This document shows positions 1-9,600 of a DNA stretch of 25,340 bases, one piece after another (positions within the stretch are counted from its first letter, which is position 1; each line of letters opens with the position of its first letter). Source of the DNA: CAZNQW01 sp964575225 (lineage in GTDB: Bacteria; Chloroflexota; Anaerolineae; JAAYZQ01). The stretch lies in the NCBI GenBank assembly GCA_964575225.1, contig CAZNQW010000026.1:1-25340 (forward strand), read 5' to 3'. Position numbers and translations under genes: made by a program. The notes under the pieces are model-generated. The model made no database searches and was not told the DNA's origin. It saw nothing but the letters and a program-made list of their open reading frames with translations.

Positions 1-161
1 CCTAGCCCCAGTTCGGCGCGGGCGGTCCAGTGGCACTTCATCGAAACCTGCTTGCCGTTGTCGAGGGTGAGCATTCTGCCGTGGGATTCACAGTCGGTAT
101 ATTGCGGTACCACCGCGATCAGTACAGCTAGGACCAAAATGACAATGGATGCAACTTTCAT
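1..161 (-). CDS. DUF4418-like small membrane protein, 5' part only (runs off the window edge)
   Basis: The visible part is the first 53 codons. The ATG at 161 is preceded by GAGGAG at good spacing. The product begins with a hydrophobic segment (about residues 4-19), followed by a Cys at residue 24 and then MKCHWTARAELGL near residues 41-53. The CHWTA-AE-G pattern matches my recollection of the DUF4418 family, small multi-pass membrane proteins often found beside MacB/FtsX-type ABC exporters; the family assignment is from memory. The rest of the gene lies outside the window, so later membrane segments and an adjacent transporter cannot be checked. It follows the 165-aa membrane-anchored protein by 64 bases in the same direction and is probably the distal part of the same transcript. 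Confidence 0.7.
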   Translation of the reverse strand, partial: MKVASIVILVLAVLIAVVPQYTDCESHGRMLTLDNGKQVSMKCHWTARAELGL

Positions 162-225
162 CTCAAATCTCCTCGTATCTTGTGTAGGTTTTGGGCCAAG
201 GCCCTCGTTCCAGAGTTTGTTTTCT

Positions 226-723
226 TTACCAGGCCACTACGTGCTCGAGCTCGAGATCGCCAATCGCGATGGTCAGAGGTCGATTCGATTGGATGGCCTG
301 ATCCGTGTTGCGAAAGAGCACATAATACTGACGGCCCGGTTCCACGCGGTGGTTGTGCAACCCCATGATGGTGACGTCGACCATTTTGCCATTGTCCTCC
401 GAAACCAGCAGGGGGGATGTTTCCGTATAGTGCCCAAAGTTGGCCGCTTTGCCTTCATCGATCACGCGGTAGCGCAGTTCGACCATGCCGCCCCCGCCGG
501 TCACTGCGACAAAGGTGAATCGCACGCCGAACTTGTCCTCGATGGCAGAACTGATCGGCATGTTCCCAGGTTCCCACACCTGCTCGGTATTCAGGTAGAT
601 GCGCCACGTGACGAGAGCAGCGACTATCGCCATCACCACGATGGAGGCCAGGATTAGGTGCTTGACAGTAACCGACACCGGCCCTCGCCAGGTGGGAAAG
701 GTAGCCACAGATCGATTGATCAT
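226..723 (-). CDS. Membrane-anchored hypothetical protein (165 aa)
   Basis: The ATG at 723 is chosen because GGAGG lies five bases upstream; an in-frame start at 753 has no such site. The protein has a short basic N-terminus, one transmembrane helix at about residues 22-44, and an exported soluble domain of about 120 residues. That domain carries a Gly-rich stretch (VTGGGGMVELRYRV, about residues 74-87) and a His-containing segment (MGLHNHRVEPG). I do not recognise a catalytic motif and assign no function. It lies 89 bases downstream of the third MCO-like gene and just upstream of the DUF4418-like gene. A role in assembling or anchoring the secreted oxidase proteins, or in metal delivery through the His/Gly segment, is only a guess from context. 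Confidence 0.8.
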   Translation of the reverse strand: MINRSVATFPTWRGPVSVTVKHLILASIVVMAIVAALVTWRIYLNTEQVWEPGNMPISSAIEDKFGVRFTFVAVTGGGGMVELRYRVIDEGKAANFGHYTETSPLLVSEDNGKMVDVTIMGLHNHRVEPGRQYYVLFRNTDQAIQSNRPLTIAIGDLELEHVVAW

Positions 724-765
724 CGTTTCCTCCGTTGTTATCTTGACGGCCACGTGCCCAGTCGG

Positions 766-804
766 TGGGCTGGGACGCGGAGATGAACCCAGCGCCCCAG
801 CCCA
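766..804 (-). other. Intergenic inverted repeat after the third MCO-like gene
   Basis: Nine-base arms TGGGCTGGG and CCCAGCCCA (766-774 and 796-804) can pair around a 21-base loop in the gap between the MCO-like gene stop at 813 and the next start at 723. No T-run follows on the minus strand, so it is not a standard intrinsic terminator. It may be a weak attenuator or an mRNA 3'-end stabiliser. Confidence 0.35.
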
Positions 805-812
805 GTGTCCGA

Positions 813-3800
813 TTACCGTTGGCCAAAGACCACAGGCAGATAGATGTAGAACTGCATCGTGCGTGTGGCCACAAACCCATCAAAGAACAGGGTGCCGGAG
901 GCCGCTGTATCCAGATTGTTCGACGGCCCCAGGCGGATCTCGTGAAGCACATAGGCGCTGGTGTCGAGGCCGGTCAACGCCCGGGTCGGGCCGCCGTCGA
1001 TGGTCAGCGACAGCGAGCCGGAGGCGTCGGCCATCCACGACAGGGCCAACTTGTGGACCTCGTCCGAGATGCCGTACCAGTCGGTATAGTGGAGGATGCC
1101 ATTTGCCAGCACCCAGCCGCGAACCTGGTAATCGTTGAGTGTGGAGGCCGCCGCTTGGATGCCAAAGACGGGTGTGCCGCCATTCAATCCCATCAGAATG
1201 TCGACCTCTTGGGCGCCCAGTACGGCGCTGTTGGGATCAAAGTAGAAGCTGGTGTGGTAGCTTGTCTCGCCGGCGGGCAAGAGCTGGCTCAGGTACGCCG
1301 GATCGCCATTGCTCAAGCCGGCTTGCATCCCCTGGGTGCCCCCATCGGGCGCCAGGACGGCTTCGGGCGCCGTGCTCACCAGGCCAATCGCTGCACTCCA
1401 TGCATCCAGGCCATTCTCAAAGCTATCGGCCAAGATGAGGGTGGCATCGTTGCCCTGGACTTGGAGTCGGACGGAGGCGACAGGTCCCCAGTTCATCAGG
1501 CTGTCGCGGGCCCTGACCGACAGTTCGTGCTGGCCGTTTCTCCAGCTTCCCACGGGGATGTCTGCTTTCAAAAGCTCCGAGGGGCTATCAAAGGCACCAT
1601 CGGAAGCGTCGAGGGGAAGGCCCTGGCCCACACCTGGATCGGCGCCCACAAACCACTCGGCTGCCGTCACATTCGACAACAGGCCGGGGTCGGCAGCGGC
1701 CGCTGTAAGGGCGATCATCGTGGCCCCATCGGTCGGGTTCGGCGCTGCATTGAGGGCAGAGACTACAGGCCCTTCCAGGTCGGTGGCATTCCGATCGATG
1801 GTCATGGTCACTGCCCCGGGAGCGCCCCAGTTTCGGGCAGCATCGAGGCCGTGTACCCAGACGGTGTGTTCTCCCTGAGCCAAGAAGAGGAAACTGGCGA
1901 TCGGGATATCAAAGTAGACGTCTTCGGTGATCTCGTTAAACAGACCGTCGGTTGGAAAGAGGGCAAATCCGGTTCCGTTGGGTCCCACGTTGCCGATAAA
2001 GGCCTCGGCATTGGCCAACGGAGATTGCACACCGGCTGCCAGTGCATCGCTGAGGGTGGCTTCCATTCGCACGTGGGTCACGGGTGGCGCCCCCGAGAGA
2101 TCCAAAAGGTTGGGCGTAAGCGTGGCAAGGGGGGCTTCAGGCCCGGTCTTGTCCAGGGTCAGGGTGATGATTCCGGGCACGCCCCAGTTGCCCAACGAGT
2201 CCTGGCCGCTGACGGCCACGGGGTGCTCGCCCTCGGGCAACGCTGTCAGCATGGCGCTGGGCAGCGTAGCCGTCATGGCCACAATGGGCGCATCGGTGCG
2301 GCTCAAACTCATGGGTTGGGCGGCACCGCCGTCGAGGCTGTAGGTGCCGGCTACCACGTTGCTGTTGCCGTGGGTGTGGTCATCGCCCGTGGCCCGAAGG
2401 AGGACCGGATACAGGCCGTTGGTCGGGTCTGGGGTGAGACTCATGCCCACCGAATCGGGGCCGAGCTTGTCCAGGTTCAGAACCGCCGATGCGACAAAGC
2501 CCCAGTTGTTGTTGGCATCCATGCCTCGGACGTAAAAGACAGGGTACCCACTGGGCAACGCGGCGAGGGTCGCTTCCGAGATGTTTTCGGCGAGATCGAC
2601 GACCACGCCTGGAGCTGCCACCGTCAAAGCCGTACCGGTGCCCACAGGACCGATGCTATCGACAAAGTACTCGGCGGCGACGACGTTCTGGCCGCCTGTT
2701 GTGCTTTCGTCCAGCCGGACCGACAGAGTGACCCCGCCCACACCGGTTGTCGGGCTGGGGCTCACACTTGCCGTGGCCACAGGACCTGCGTCACCGGCTG
2801 CCGCACCGCTCACCGTGCGAACAAAGGTCATCATCCCGCCAAAGGCCAGGGGGCCGTTGGCCGTGTACCGTTGGTTCGCATTGTGCAGCAGCAGGTTGGT
2901 GTCGTAGAGGGCATAGCGCTGGTCGGTTTCAGCGGTCGCCGGGATGGTCACCAGTGCGTCGATGGTCTGGCCACTGGCGATGGTTTTCGCCACCACGTTG
3001 GTTGCCAGGCTGTTCAGTTGGCCTTCGGAGGCGATGATCCTCTGGCGTAGATCGAGAAGGCCCATCCAGTGGCTTTCCAGGCCGGCGTTCAGGTACCGCA
3101 GAAGCAAGGTGTTGCCCGCCGTGGTCAGAATCTCGGCCGTTTCCGGATAGGCCTTTCCGTTGATGAGTCGGTAGCCAGGGGCATACTCGGTCATGGTAAA
3201 GCCATTGGGATCGAGGTTCAAAGCCGGGTCGATCTCACTCAACACCAGCAGCGCCTCGTCAGTAAATGCCGTCGCCGGATCGTTGTAGGCTTGTGTGGGC
3301 GTGGCGGGGCGAACGATGAGCGCCCCATACAGGCCCATGGCCACCTGCCTTGCCCCATTGGGCGTCAGGCCAGCTTCGTATAGAAACGTGCCCGGATCGG
3401 CTAGGTTGACCGTATAGGTTACTGTGCCACCGTTTGCCACCCCTTCCAGATCGGGGATCTGGTTCAGGTGCCCGGGAAAGCTCAGCGATACGTTTTCGCC
3501 GGCCAGTTGGTTGTGCAGCACCACCTCGAGCGTTTCGCCTACGTTGGCAATCATCACCGGGCCGGGAATCTGTGCCGGACCCGCCGAGTTATCGGCAAAT
3601 CCCCAGATGGGCAACACGTCGCCCGTCGGCATGGTGATCGAGCCGGTCATGGCCCACAACTCGCACGTGCGGGTCGATGCAACCAGGGTACACGTGCTTG
3701 CCGGCAGGCTAGAGATGGTCACGCCGCCTTGGGTCAAAGGTGCTGCCGGTTCCACAGCCATGGCTGCTGGCGCCAGGGCGCCGAGCAGCAACACACTGAT

Positions 3801-3935
3801 GGACACCAGGATCGCGACCGCTAGCAGTGGGTTGCCCCGCTTGTCGGAGGAGACTCGATTCGTGTTCATAGACCAGATCTCCATTCTTTCTCGCCTACCA
3901 GGAAAGGGACGCCTGTTTCGTTTTGTCTGGTTCAT
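813..3935 (-). CDS. Secreted MCO-like protein lacking copper ligands, with four Ig-like repeats and a LamG-like tail
   Basis: This 1040-aa protein has a Sec signal (hydrophobic core about residues 36-55, AMA cleavage-type site near 58-60). It then has two cupredoxin-like domains (about 70-375), four Ig-like repeats of about 105-115 residues (about 387-490, 493-596, 602-716, 722-827, most ending in a D..NNWG-type motif and the first two followed by LDK-GP), a LamG/concanavalin-like region (about 833-1025), and a final YIYLPVVFGQR tail of a kind I associate with Chloroflexi exported proteins. The cupredoxin part aligns with the two upstream MCO paralogs, but the ligand positions read SFPG and YEAG where the Tat paralog has HFHG and YHCH. 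The second-domain histidines are also missing. It is therefore probably structural or a scaffold, not a redox enzyme. Its RBS overlaps the upstream gene's stop. Starts at 3884 and 3869 are alternatives; 3869 has GGAG upstream and gives a more ordinary signal peptide. Confidence 0.85.
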   Translation of the reverse strand: MNQTKRNRRPFPGRRERMEIWSMNTNRVSSDKRGNPLLAVAILVSISVLLLGALAPAAMAVEPAAPLTQGGVTISSLPASTCTLVASTRTCELWAMTGSITMPTGDVLPIWGFADNSAGPAQIPGPVMIANVGETLEVVLHNQLAGENVSLSFPGHLNQIPDLEGVANGGTVTYTVNLADPGTFLYEAGLTPNGARQVAMGLYGALIVRPATPTQAYNDPATAFTDEALLVLSEIDPALNLDPNGFTMTEYAPGYRLINGKAYPETAEILTTAGNTLLLRYLNAGLESHWMGLLDLRQRIIASEGQLNSLATNVVAKTIASGQTIDALVTIPATAETDQRYALYDTNLLLHNANQRYTANGPLAFGGMMTFVRTVSGAAAGDAGPVATASVSPSPTTGVGGVTLSVRLDESTTGGQNVVAAEYFVDSIGPVGTGTALTVAAPGVVVDLAENISEATLAALPSGYPVFYVRGMDANNNWGFVASAVLNLDKLGPDSVGMSLTPDPTNGLYPVLLRATGDDHTHGNSNVVAGTYSLDGGAAQPMSLSRTDAPIVAMTATLPSAMLTALPEGEHPVAVSGQDSLGNWGVPGIITLTLDKTGPEAPLATLTPNLLDLSGAPPVTHVRMEATLSDALAAGVQSPLANAEAFIGNVGPNGTGFALFPTDGLFNEITEDVYFDIPIASFLFLAQGEHTVWVHGLDAARNWGAPGAVTMTIDRNATDLEGPVVSALNAAPNPTDGATMIALTAAAADPGLLSNVTAAEWFVGADPGVGQGLPLDASDGAFDSPSELLKADIPVGSWRNGQHELSVRARDSLMNWGPVASVRLQVQGNDATLILADSFENGLDAWSAAIGLVSTAPEAVLAPDGGTQGMQAGLSNGDPAYLSQLLPAGETSYHTSFYFDPNSAVLGAQEVDILMGLNGGTPVFGIQAAASTLNDYQVRGWVLANGILHYTDWYGISDEVHKLALSWMADASGSLSLTIDGGPTRALTGLDTSAYVLHEIRLGPSNNLDTAASGTLFFDGFVATRTMQFYIYLPVVFGQR

Positions 3936-3942
3936 GGCATCC

Positions 3943-5286
3943 TCACTGGCAGTTATTTGGAAGCGGCGGGTCGATGCGGGTGAAGGTGATGTGGCCGCTT
4001 AGCACGATGCCCCAGGCTGTGATCTGCTGCAGGGCGTGGTTGTGGGCAATGTGATAGTACTCGCCGCAGGAGTTCAGAGCCTGATGGCCCACTGGAAGCA
4101 CGTCGGTGTTGCCCAAGTAGGGGCTGCCACTGAAAAAGGTCCCGAACGTCAAGTTCTGAAGCTGCGGAATGGTGACCGGGATGGGATTGTCTACCGGGTT
4201 CCAGCCCTCTACGTCGGTCCAGACAAACAGCTCGTCGTAGGTTTGACCGGGACCGAGAAGAGTCGTGAACTTTTCGTAGGACATGTCCTCGCCGCCATCG
4301 CCCACCAGTACATTCCCGTCCTGGGCAATGATCCGCGCGTGGTTGCCATGGGGGTGATGGGGAAAGTTCTCGGTGCCCACACTGATGTAGCGGATCAGCG
4401 CCGGATGGGGGTTGAATGCCTCGCCGGCCCCCGGATCGTCGTTGTAGGGGTGGATATAGATCATAGACCCGTAGGGCTGATCGGGCAACCAATCGGCCCC
4501 ATTGGGGGCGATGGTATCGGGAAAGCTGCGCCCGTTGATCATCCAGTAACGGGGGCGATAGTTGTTCATGTTGTAGGGCAACCCCTGTTCGGTGGCCATG
4601 TGCAACATGGGATCGATCTCAGAAAAGATCAGCATGAACTCGGCATCGGGATTGAACTCGGTGGTAAAGGTTCCCGCGCCGCTGTTGACCACCTCATTAT
4701 AGGCCCAATTCGGATTGGTCAGCGGGCGGACCACCAGGCCGCCAAAGAGGCCCATGTTCACCTGCTTGGCGGTCTCGGTGCCGCTTTCATACAGGTAGGT
4801 GCCCGGTTTGGCCGCCACAAAGCTATAGGTCATGGTGCCCCCGTTGGCTGTGGCAACAGGAGCCAAAGAGACCAGGTTGCCGCCACCGTCAAATTGCGGC
4901 TGGGCCGGCTGACCGTCGGCCAAGACACCCTCTTGCCCCGGAAAGATGATGGATACATCTTCGGGCAGGGTGTTGTGGAGGACAATGGTCACTGTGTCTC
5001 CCTCGGTGACGCACAGCACGGGGCCGGGATACTGGAACGGATCGTCGCCTGCGCTATATCCCCACATGTAGACGATGTTGCCATCGGGTGTGCTGATGGT
5101 GCCTTCCCGTGTGGTCAGCGTAAAGGTGGATGATGGGTTGCTGGTACAGATTATGCCGGTCGCCGGCCATGATTCGTGCCCGGCTGTCGCGACCTGTACC
5201 TTGCCGCCGACGGCTACCACGACCATCGCCAGGATCAGAGGCAAAGACAAAAACCGAACGAATTTGATTCCTCTTGAGGATCTCAT
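3943..5286 (-). CDS. Secreted two-domain multicopper-oxidase-like protein with only domain-2 histidines
   Basis: This 447-aa protein starts at the ATG at 5286, preceded by AGAGAGG; the in-frame ATG at 5307 lacks a good site. It has a Sec signal (about residues 10-30) and two cupredoxin-type domains. Domain 1 aligns with the Tat paralog, but the usual copper ligands are gone (IIFPG for LHFHG, YLYESG for YMYHCH). Domain 2 keeps two His clusters: HHPHGNH at residues 310-316 and HIAHNH at 412-417. These occupy the places where MCOs normally carry type 2/3 copper ligands. No Cys-His blue-copper motif is visible in domain 2. It sits between the other two MCO paralogs, 34 bases after the Tat protein's stop and 7 bases before the next gene, which indicates one operon. 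It may be a copper-binding partner subunit or an oxidase with an altered site. Confidence 0.87.
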   Translation of the reverse strand: MRSSRGIKFVRFLSLPLILAMVVVAVGGKVQVATAGHESWPATGIICTSNPSSTFTLTTREGTISTPDGNIVYMWGYSAGDDPFQYPGPVLCVTEGDTVTIVLHNTLPEDVSIIFPGQEGVLADGQPAQPQFDGGGNLVSLAPVATANGGTMTYSFVAAKPGTYLYESGTETAKQVNMGLFGGLVVRPLTNPNWAYNEVVNSGAGTFTTEFNPDAEFMLIFSEIDPMLHMATEQGLPYNMNNYRPRYWMINGRSFPDTIAPNGADWLPDQPYGSMIYIHPYNDDPGAGEAFNPHPALIRYISVGTENFPHHPHGNHARIIAQDGNVLVGDGGEDMSYEKFTTLLGPGQTYDELFVWTDVEGWNPVDNPIPVTIPQLQNLTFGTFFSGSPYLGNTDVLPVGHQALNSCGEYYHIAHNHALQQITAWGIVLSGHITFTRIDPPLPNNCQ

Positions 5287-5320
5287 GGATTCTACCTCTC
5301 TCTCCATTTCACTCAGTCGC

Positions 5321-6595
5321 CTACGTGTTGGGGCCGCTTTGGGCTTCCAGCGTACCCGTGGGGTACACCCGAACCTCGGTCATCTGCCCACCATAGCCCG
5401 ACCCGCCTGCGTTGGAAAGACGCGCATAGTTGCGGTTGAAAAGCAGGTAGGTGTCGTAGGGCTCGGGACCATGGTAGGGGGGCGCCACAAAGATGGCATC
5501 GGCACTTTCGCCGGCACCGATGATGAGGGTGTCGGTTTCGTAACTCAGGTCGGTGCCGTCCCGGCCCCGCAGGAGCGTGGCATCGCGGCCGATGACCCGC
5601 ATCTTGAGGCCGGTCAGGCGCATCGAGATTTCGACATAGCCCAGGTTCACAAACCGCAACAGCACCCGGTCGCCGGCGTTGGCCTGAATCAGCGATGACA
5701 TCGGTTGGTATTGGAGTTCGGGACGTCCGGGCGGCGCGATCAGGTCGCCGCCTGCGTCGGTTCCGCCCCCGTTGGGCGCCAGGGTATCGGGATACACCCG
5801 ACCGTTCATCAGGTGAAAGTCGGGGGTATAGTCGCTCCATTCGGGCAACTGAACGTGGGAATCGCTCCAGTGAGCCAGCGACCAGACTTCGCTCATGGTC
5901 AGAGCAAATTCTCGGTCGAATTCGGTGCTGGGATCGTTGTAACAAAAGTTCGGCCCCATGGTCGGTCGCACGAACACCAGGCCCACCATGCCCATGTGCA
6001 CGTGCTCGGTCTCTTCAAAGTGGCAGTGGTACATATAGGTTCCCGGGTCGTGGGGCAGGTAAAAGTAGGTCAGGTCGCGGGAAATGGGCACGCCCACTGA
6101 AGAATGGGGTTCCCCATCAAAGATGGGAATGGCGTTTCGAAAACCGTGAAAGTGCAGCGTATGGGCATCGATGAGGTCGGGGCGGATCTGAAGGCCCAGG
6201 TTGGTCAGTTTCAGGTAAAAGGGCTCTTCCTGCGTCAGCCACCACATCGGCGCCGTGAGCTGCGCTTTCATCTTTTGGGCCAGGATCTGTTCTTGCGCCA
6301 TGCCGGTCACGTCGCGAAAGCCAAAGATATAGGTGGTGAACGGGCTGGGCGCCATGTTATCGGGGTGGTAAAAGCCCACGGCCGGCGGCGGAAGATAGAT
6401 CCAGCCGTCGGTGGCTGCGAACACCAGGTTCGGTTCCGTGATTTGGGCCAGACCCGGCGCTGCCTCGACAATCCCTTCCGGTTTGAGCAGCGTTTTGGGT
6501 AGGATCGTGCCTGCGGCCCCAAGGCCGGCCAGGCCGACGCCCAATCGCAGGAATCGCCTCCGGCTTAGATTCTGTATCGGATAGTCTCTCGTCAT
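5321..6595 (-). CDS. Tat-exported two-domain multicopper oxidase
   Basis: This 424-aa protein starts at the ATG at 6595 with GAGGAG seven bases upstream. A twin-arginine signal (SRRRFLRLG, residues 11-19, then a hydrophobic stretch) implies export folded, probably with copper already loaded. Domain 1 has canonical-looking ligands: HTLHFHG (H148, H150) and YHCHFEETEHVHMGM (H190, C191, H192, H198, H200, M201/M203), consistent with a type 1 copper plus part of a trinuclear site. Domain 2 (about residues 290-412) lacks the expected HPxHxHG motif; the aligned segment reads EISMRLTGLKMRVIG. A complete trinuclear centre would therefore need histidines from another chain. The substrate is unknown; phenols, Mn(II), Fe(II) or Cu(I) are family possibilities. 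It is the first of three tandem MCO paralogs and lies after the beta-helix surface protein gene. Confidence 0.92.
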   Translation of the reverse strand: MTRDYPIQNLSRRRFLRLGVGLAGLGAAGTILPKTLLKPEGIVEAAPGLAQITEPNLVFAATDGWIYLPPPAVGFYHPDNMAPSPFTTYIFGFRDVTGMAQEQILAQKMKAQLTAPMWWLTQEEPFYLKLTNLGLQIRPDLIDAHTLHFHGFRNAIPIFDGEPHSSVGVPISRDLTYFYLPHDPGTYMYHCHFEETEHVHMGMVGLVFVRPTMGPNFCYNDPSTEFDREFALTMSEVWSLAHWSDSHVQLPEWSDYTPDFHLMNGRVYPDTLAPNGGGTDAGGDLIAPPGRPELQYQPMSSLIQANAGDRVLLRFVNLGYVEISMRLTGLKMRVIGRDATLLRGRDGTDLSYETDTLIIGAGESADAIFVAPPYHGPEPYDTYLLFNRNYARLSNAGGSGYGGQMTEVRVYPTGTLEAQSGPNT

Positions 6596-6623
6596 CTTGC
6601 ATCTCCTCTGACTGTTTGAGAGG

Positions 6624-6657
6624 GGTTGGGAACCGGCAGTCCCGCCGGTTCCCAACC
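6624..6657 (-). other. Perfect 14-bp intergenic hairpin between the beta-helix and Tat-MCO genes
   Basis: The arms GGTTGGGAACCGGC (6624-6637) and GCCGGTTCCCAACC (6644-6657) are perfect reverse complements around a 6-base loop. The hairpin sits in the 82-base gap downstream of the 1936-aa protein's stop and 29 bases upstream of the Tat MCO start. There is no T-run on the minus strand, so a plain intrinsic terminator is unlikely. A partial attenuator, an RNA-processing or stability element, or a dispersed intergenic repeat would all fit. No second copy was seen in the window. Confidence 0.75.
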
Positions 6658-6677
6658 ATAGGTTATGACACCCTCAG

Positions 6678-9600
6678 TTAGGGCGTGGTGCCACCGCCAA
6701 AGTCGGTCAAGTTTACCCCATCAGGCGAGGTAAAGCTGGGCGCCTCGAACCACAGGCCGATTTTGCCCCCTTCGCCGTTGTAGGGCCAGGCGGACGGTCC
6801 GGCTGTGAGGTCGGCTTGGCCGACGAGTCGCCCGTTCTGATACACTTCGACGATGCCACCCACGTTGGCGCGGGCGCCAAAGACGTCGCCCGGAACGAAC
6901 TCGAAGCCGCCAAACGTTTCGTGGATCTGCCACACGTCGCCAGGGGCCAGGGTGGCTATCTGCACACTGCCGGTCGTAGCATCAAACCCAACCGCGATTA
7001 GATAGCTTCCGGGGCCGATGGTGCCGTCAGCCGCCAGTCCGCTGATTTTGAGCAACAGATCCTGTTTCGTGGCGCTTGGCTCCACGGCGACAAAGGTAAA
7101 GTAGACCTCTTGATCGTCGTTGAACCAGTTCGGGTTCCAGAAGGTATATCCGCTGTTCAACACCTGGATACCGGTAACCGGGTCAAAGATAAAGCTCTCC
7201 AGCTCGCCTGCCCACTGAGGCAGTGGTTCCCCTGCGCCACCGGACACGATGGGCAGGAAGGTGGTGAAGGACATGACCCCAGTCGCCGAAGGCGCGCTCA
7301 CCACGTCGGCTTGGGCCGCCAGGGCGGCAGGCGGGAAGAGAACGGGCGTTGCCGGGAAGGCCTGGCCCGTTTCGTCGGCGCCGATCTCGAACCGACCTTG
7401 CGAGGGACGGGGATTCCCGTCATAGTCCCGGTTTGGCGCAGGGGTCCCAGCTACAGAGGACGCGCCCTTGTTGATGGCGGGAGAGGTGCTGGACAGGTGA
7501 TAATCACCCATCAGGCTCACCGGAAGCTCGATGGCGACGATATCCGCGCCCACAAAGTTGGGATTGCCGCGCCACGGAAAGACCCGAACCGTCGAATCAT
7601 ATTCCGAGACGACCAGGGGATCGACCCCCACCAGGTTGGTGGGATCGTCGGCGCCGTAGGGCACCTGCAGCAGGCTGTAGCTGGGACTCAGTTCCCCAAA
7701 GCCGCCTGCTACTCCCAAATCCCAGTGGAAGATGGGACTAGGATCCCCGTCCTGGCCGATCCCTGCCACCCCACCGCCGGTCCAGGTGCCGGCCCGGTTA
7801 TCCCAGAAGAGGTTGTTAAAGACGACTGGGTCGCTAAAGATGGGAGCGTCGGTCGGAAGTGTGGCCTGCAACAGATCGCTGTTGCGGCTGGATGACAGGC
7901 CCGCAGGGGCGGGCAATCCGTTGCTCGTCATGGCGGTGGCGGTGGTGATGTTGTTCATGATGGTGTTGTTATAGATGTGCACCGCGGGCGCGTCGTTCAA
8001 CGAGATGCCGCCGCCTTCATGGGTCGAGACGTTGTTGACGATGATGTTGTTGTAGACATTGTAGGGATAGTTCCCGGCCATCAGGAAGCGCAGGCCGCCG
8101 CCATCATCGTTGGCCAGGTTGGCCTGGATGAGATTGGCATAGATGTCCACCGGTCCGGCGCCGGGCGAAAGCTGCGCGAAATCGGCAGGCAGCTCACCGG
8201 CGATCATGATTCCACCGCCTTCGTCGTAGGATCGGTTAAAGTAGATGCGGTTGTGGTGGATCTGGCTATTGGGGCTGTAGCCGTAGTGGCTAATGCCGCC
8301 GCCATATTCGGCCGAAAAGTTGCCGCAGATGTCGTTGTTGGCGATTTCATAGTTTTCGGCGCCGGCAAACACGCCGACGGCGCCGGCCAGGTTCGTGCCT
8401 CCGTTTCCGAGGATCCGGTTCCGGGCGATGGTGACATTGTCGTTTTGGTGATCTTTGAGTGGCTCGGCCACGTCGGGTGTGCCCAGTCGTATGGCGCTGG
8501 CATAGGCGCCGCCGTTGGCTTCGATGTGGTTGTTGGTGATGCGCAGATAGCGGGCATAGCCATTGGCAAAGATGCCGCCGCCTTGCACCACTACTTCTGC
8601 CGGCACACCTGGGATGCGGCCGCCACCGATCTCAAAGATGTTGTTGGGGAAACCCTGCTGGTCGCCGCCCTGGATCTTGAAACCGTCGATGGTGACCGGA
8701 AAGTCGCCGGTGAATTCGCCGTCTTTGGCAAAGAGGGTCACTACCGAACCCTCGTACAGCCGGGGGTTCCCCTCCACATCCACCGGGCTTCCGTCCCAGC
8801 CGCCGCGATTCAACCAGATGTCGCCTGCTAGCGTGCGCCACCATTCGGCATAGACTTCAGTGCCGCCCATGCCGCGCCCATCCAGGATCGAACCCATGAC
8901 GCCCGTGCCGTCCGGATAGACGCCGCCGGGGCCGATGCCTTGCAGCTTGACCGGCGAGTAGATGATGGGGTTCTCCAGCCAGATGCCCAGCGGATTGGTA
9001 AAGAGCGCCGTGGCGCCGGGATAGACTACGACCAGGGCATTCTCTGCCGGCGTTGGATTGTCGGGATCGGCATAGCCAGCCGCCGCATCCAGCGCACTCT
9101 GGATGGTCGTATAGAGTTTGGTCGGGCCGACCTCGTACAAGGCCGGGTCATAGCCGCTGCCCAGGATGTGGAACGTGAGGCCGTTGACGGTGGTCTGGCC
9201 ATTGTTGGCGATGATCTGCATCTGGTAGGCGCCGGGGGCCAGAGCCGGGCGTCCCGGTGTGCTGGGTGGCACGCGCATCACGATCTCGCGGTCGCTCCAG
9301 CTTGTCACCGGCATGCGGGTGTTGCCCAGCATCACCTGACCACCACCTCGCGTGTCGCCAAAGCCAATCCCCGCGATGGTGATGTCGCCGCTGCCATCGA
9401 CGTAGGGCGCCGACACGGCAAAGATCTGGGGAGTGGTGGGTTCGAGCTTGCAGGCCGCCAACTGCGATTGCAGAGACCCTGGCGCCCAGATGCCCACTCC
9501 GTTCTGCGTCGGCGCCAGGTCGGAGGGCACGATCACCCCCGGATAGATCTCAAAACTCGTCCCGATAGAGCGGTAACCGGGATGGTACCGTTCGTTCAGG

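Noticed and set aside
765..3050. Open frame of 761 codons on the plus strand opposite the third MCO-like gene
   Set aside because: It has no domain or signal recognisable to me, its composition is that of an antisense frame of GC-rich coding DNA, and the minus-strand protein has clear cupredoxin and Ig-like homology.
7930..8700. Repetitive-looking sequence considered as DNA repeats or CRISPR
   Set aside because: The periodicity comes from beta-helix coding turns (N-N-I, GGGI) of varying length; there are no identical repeats or regular spacers.
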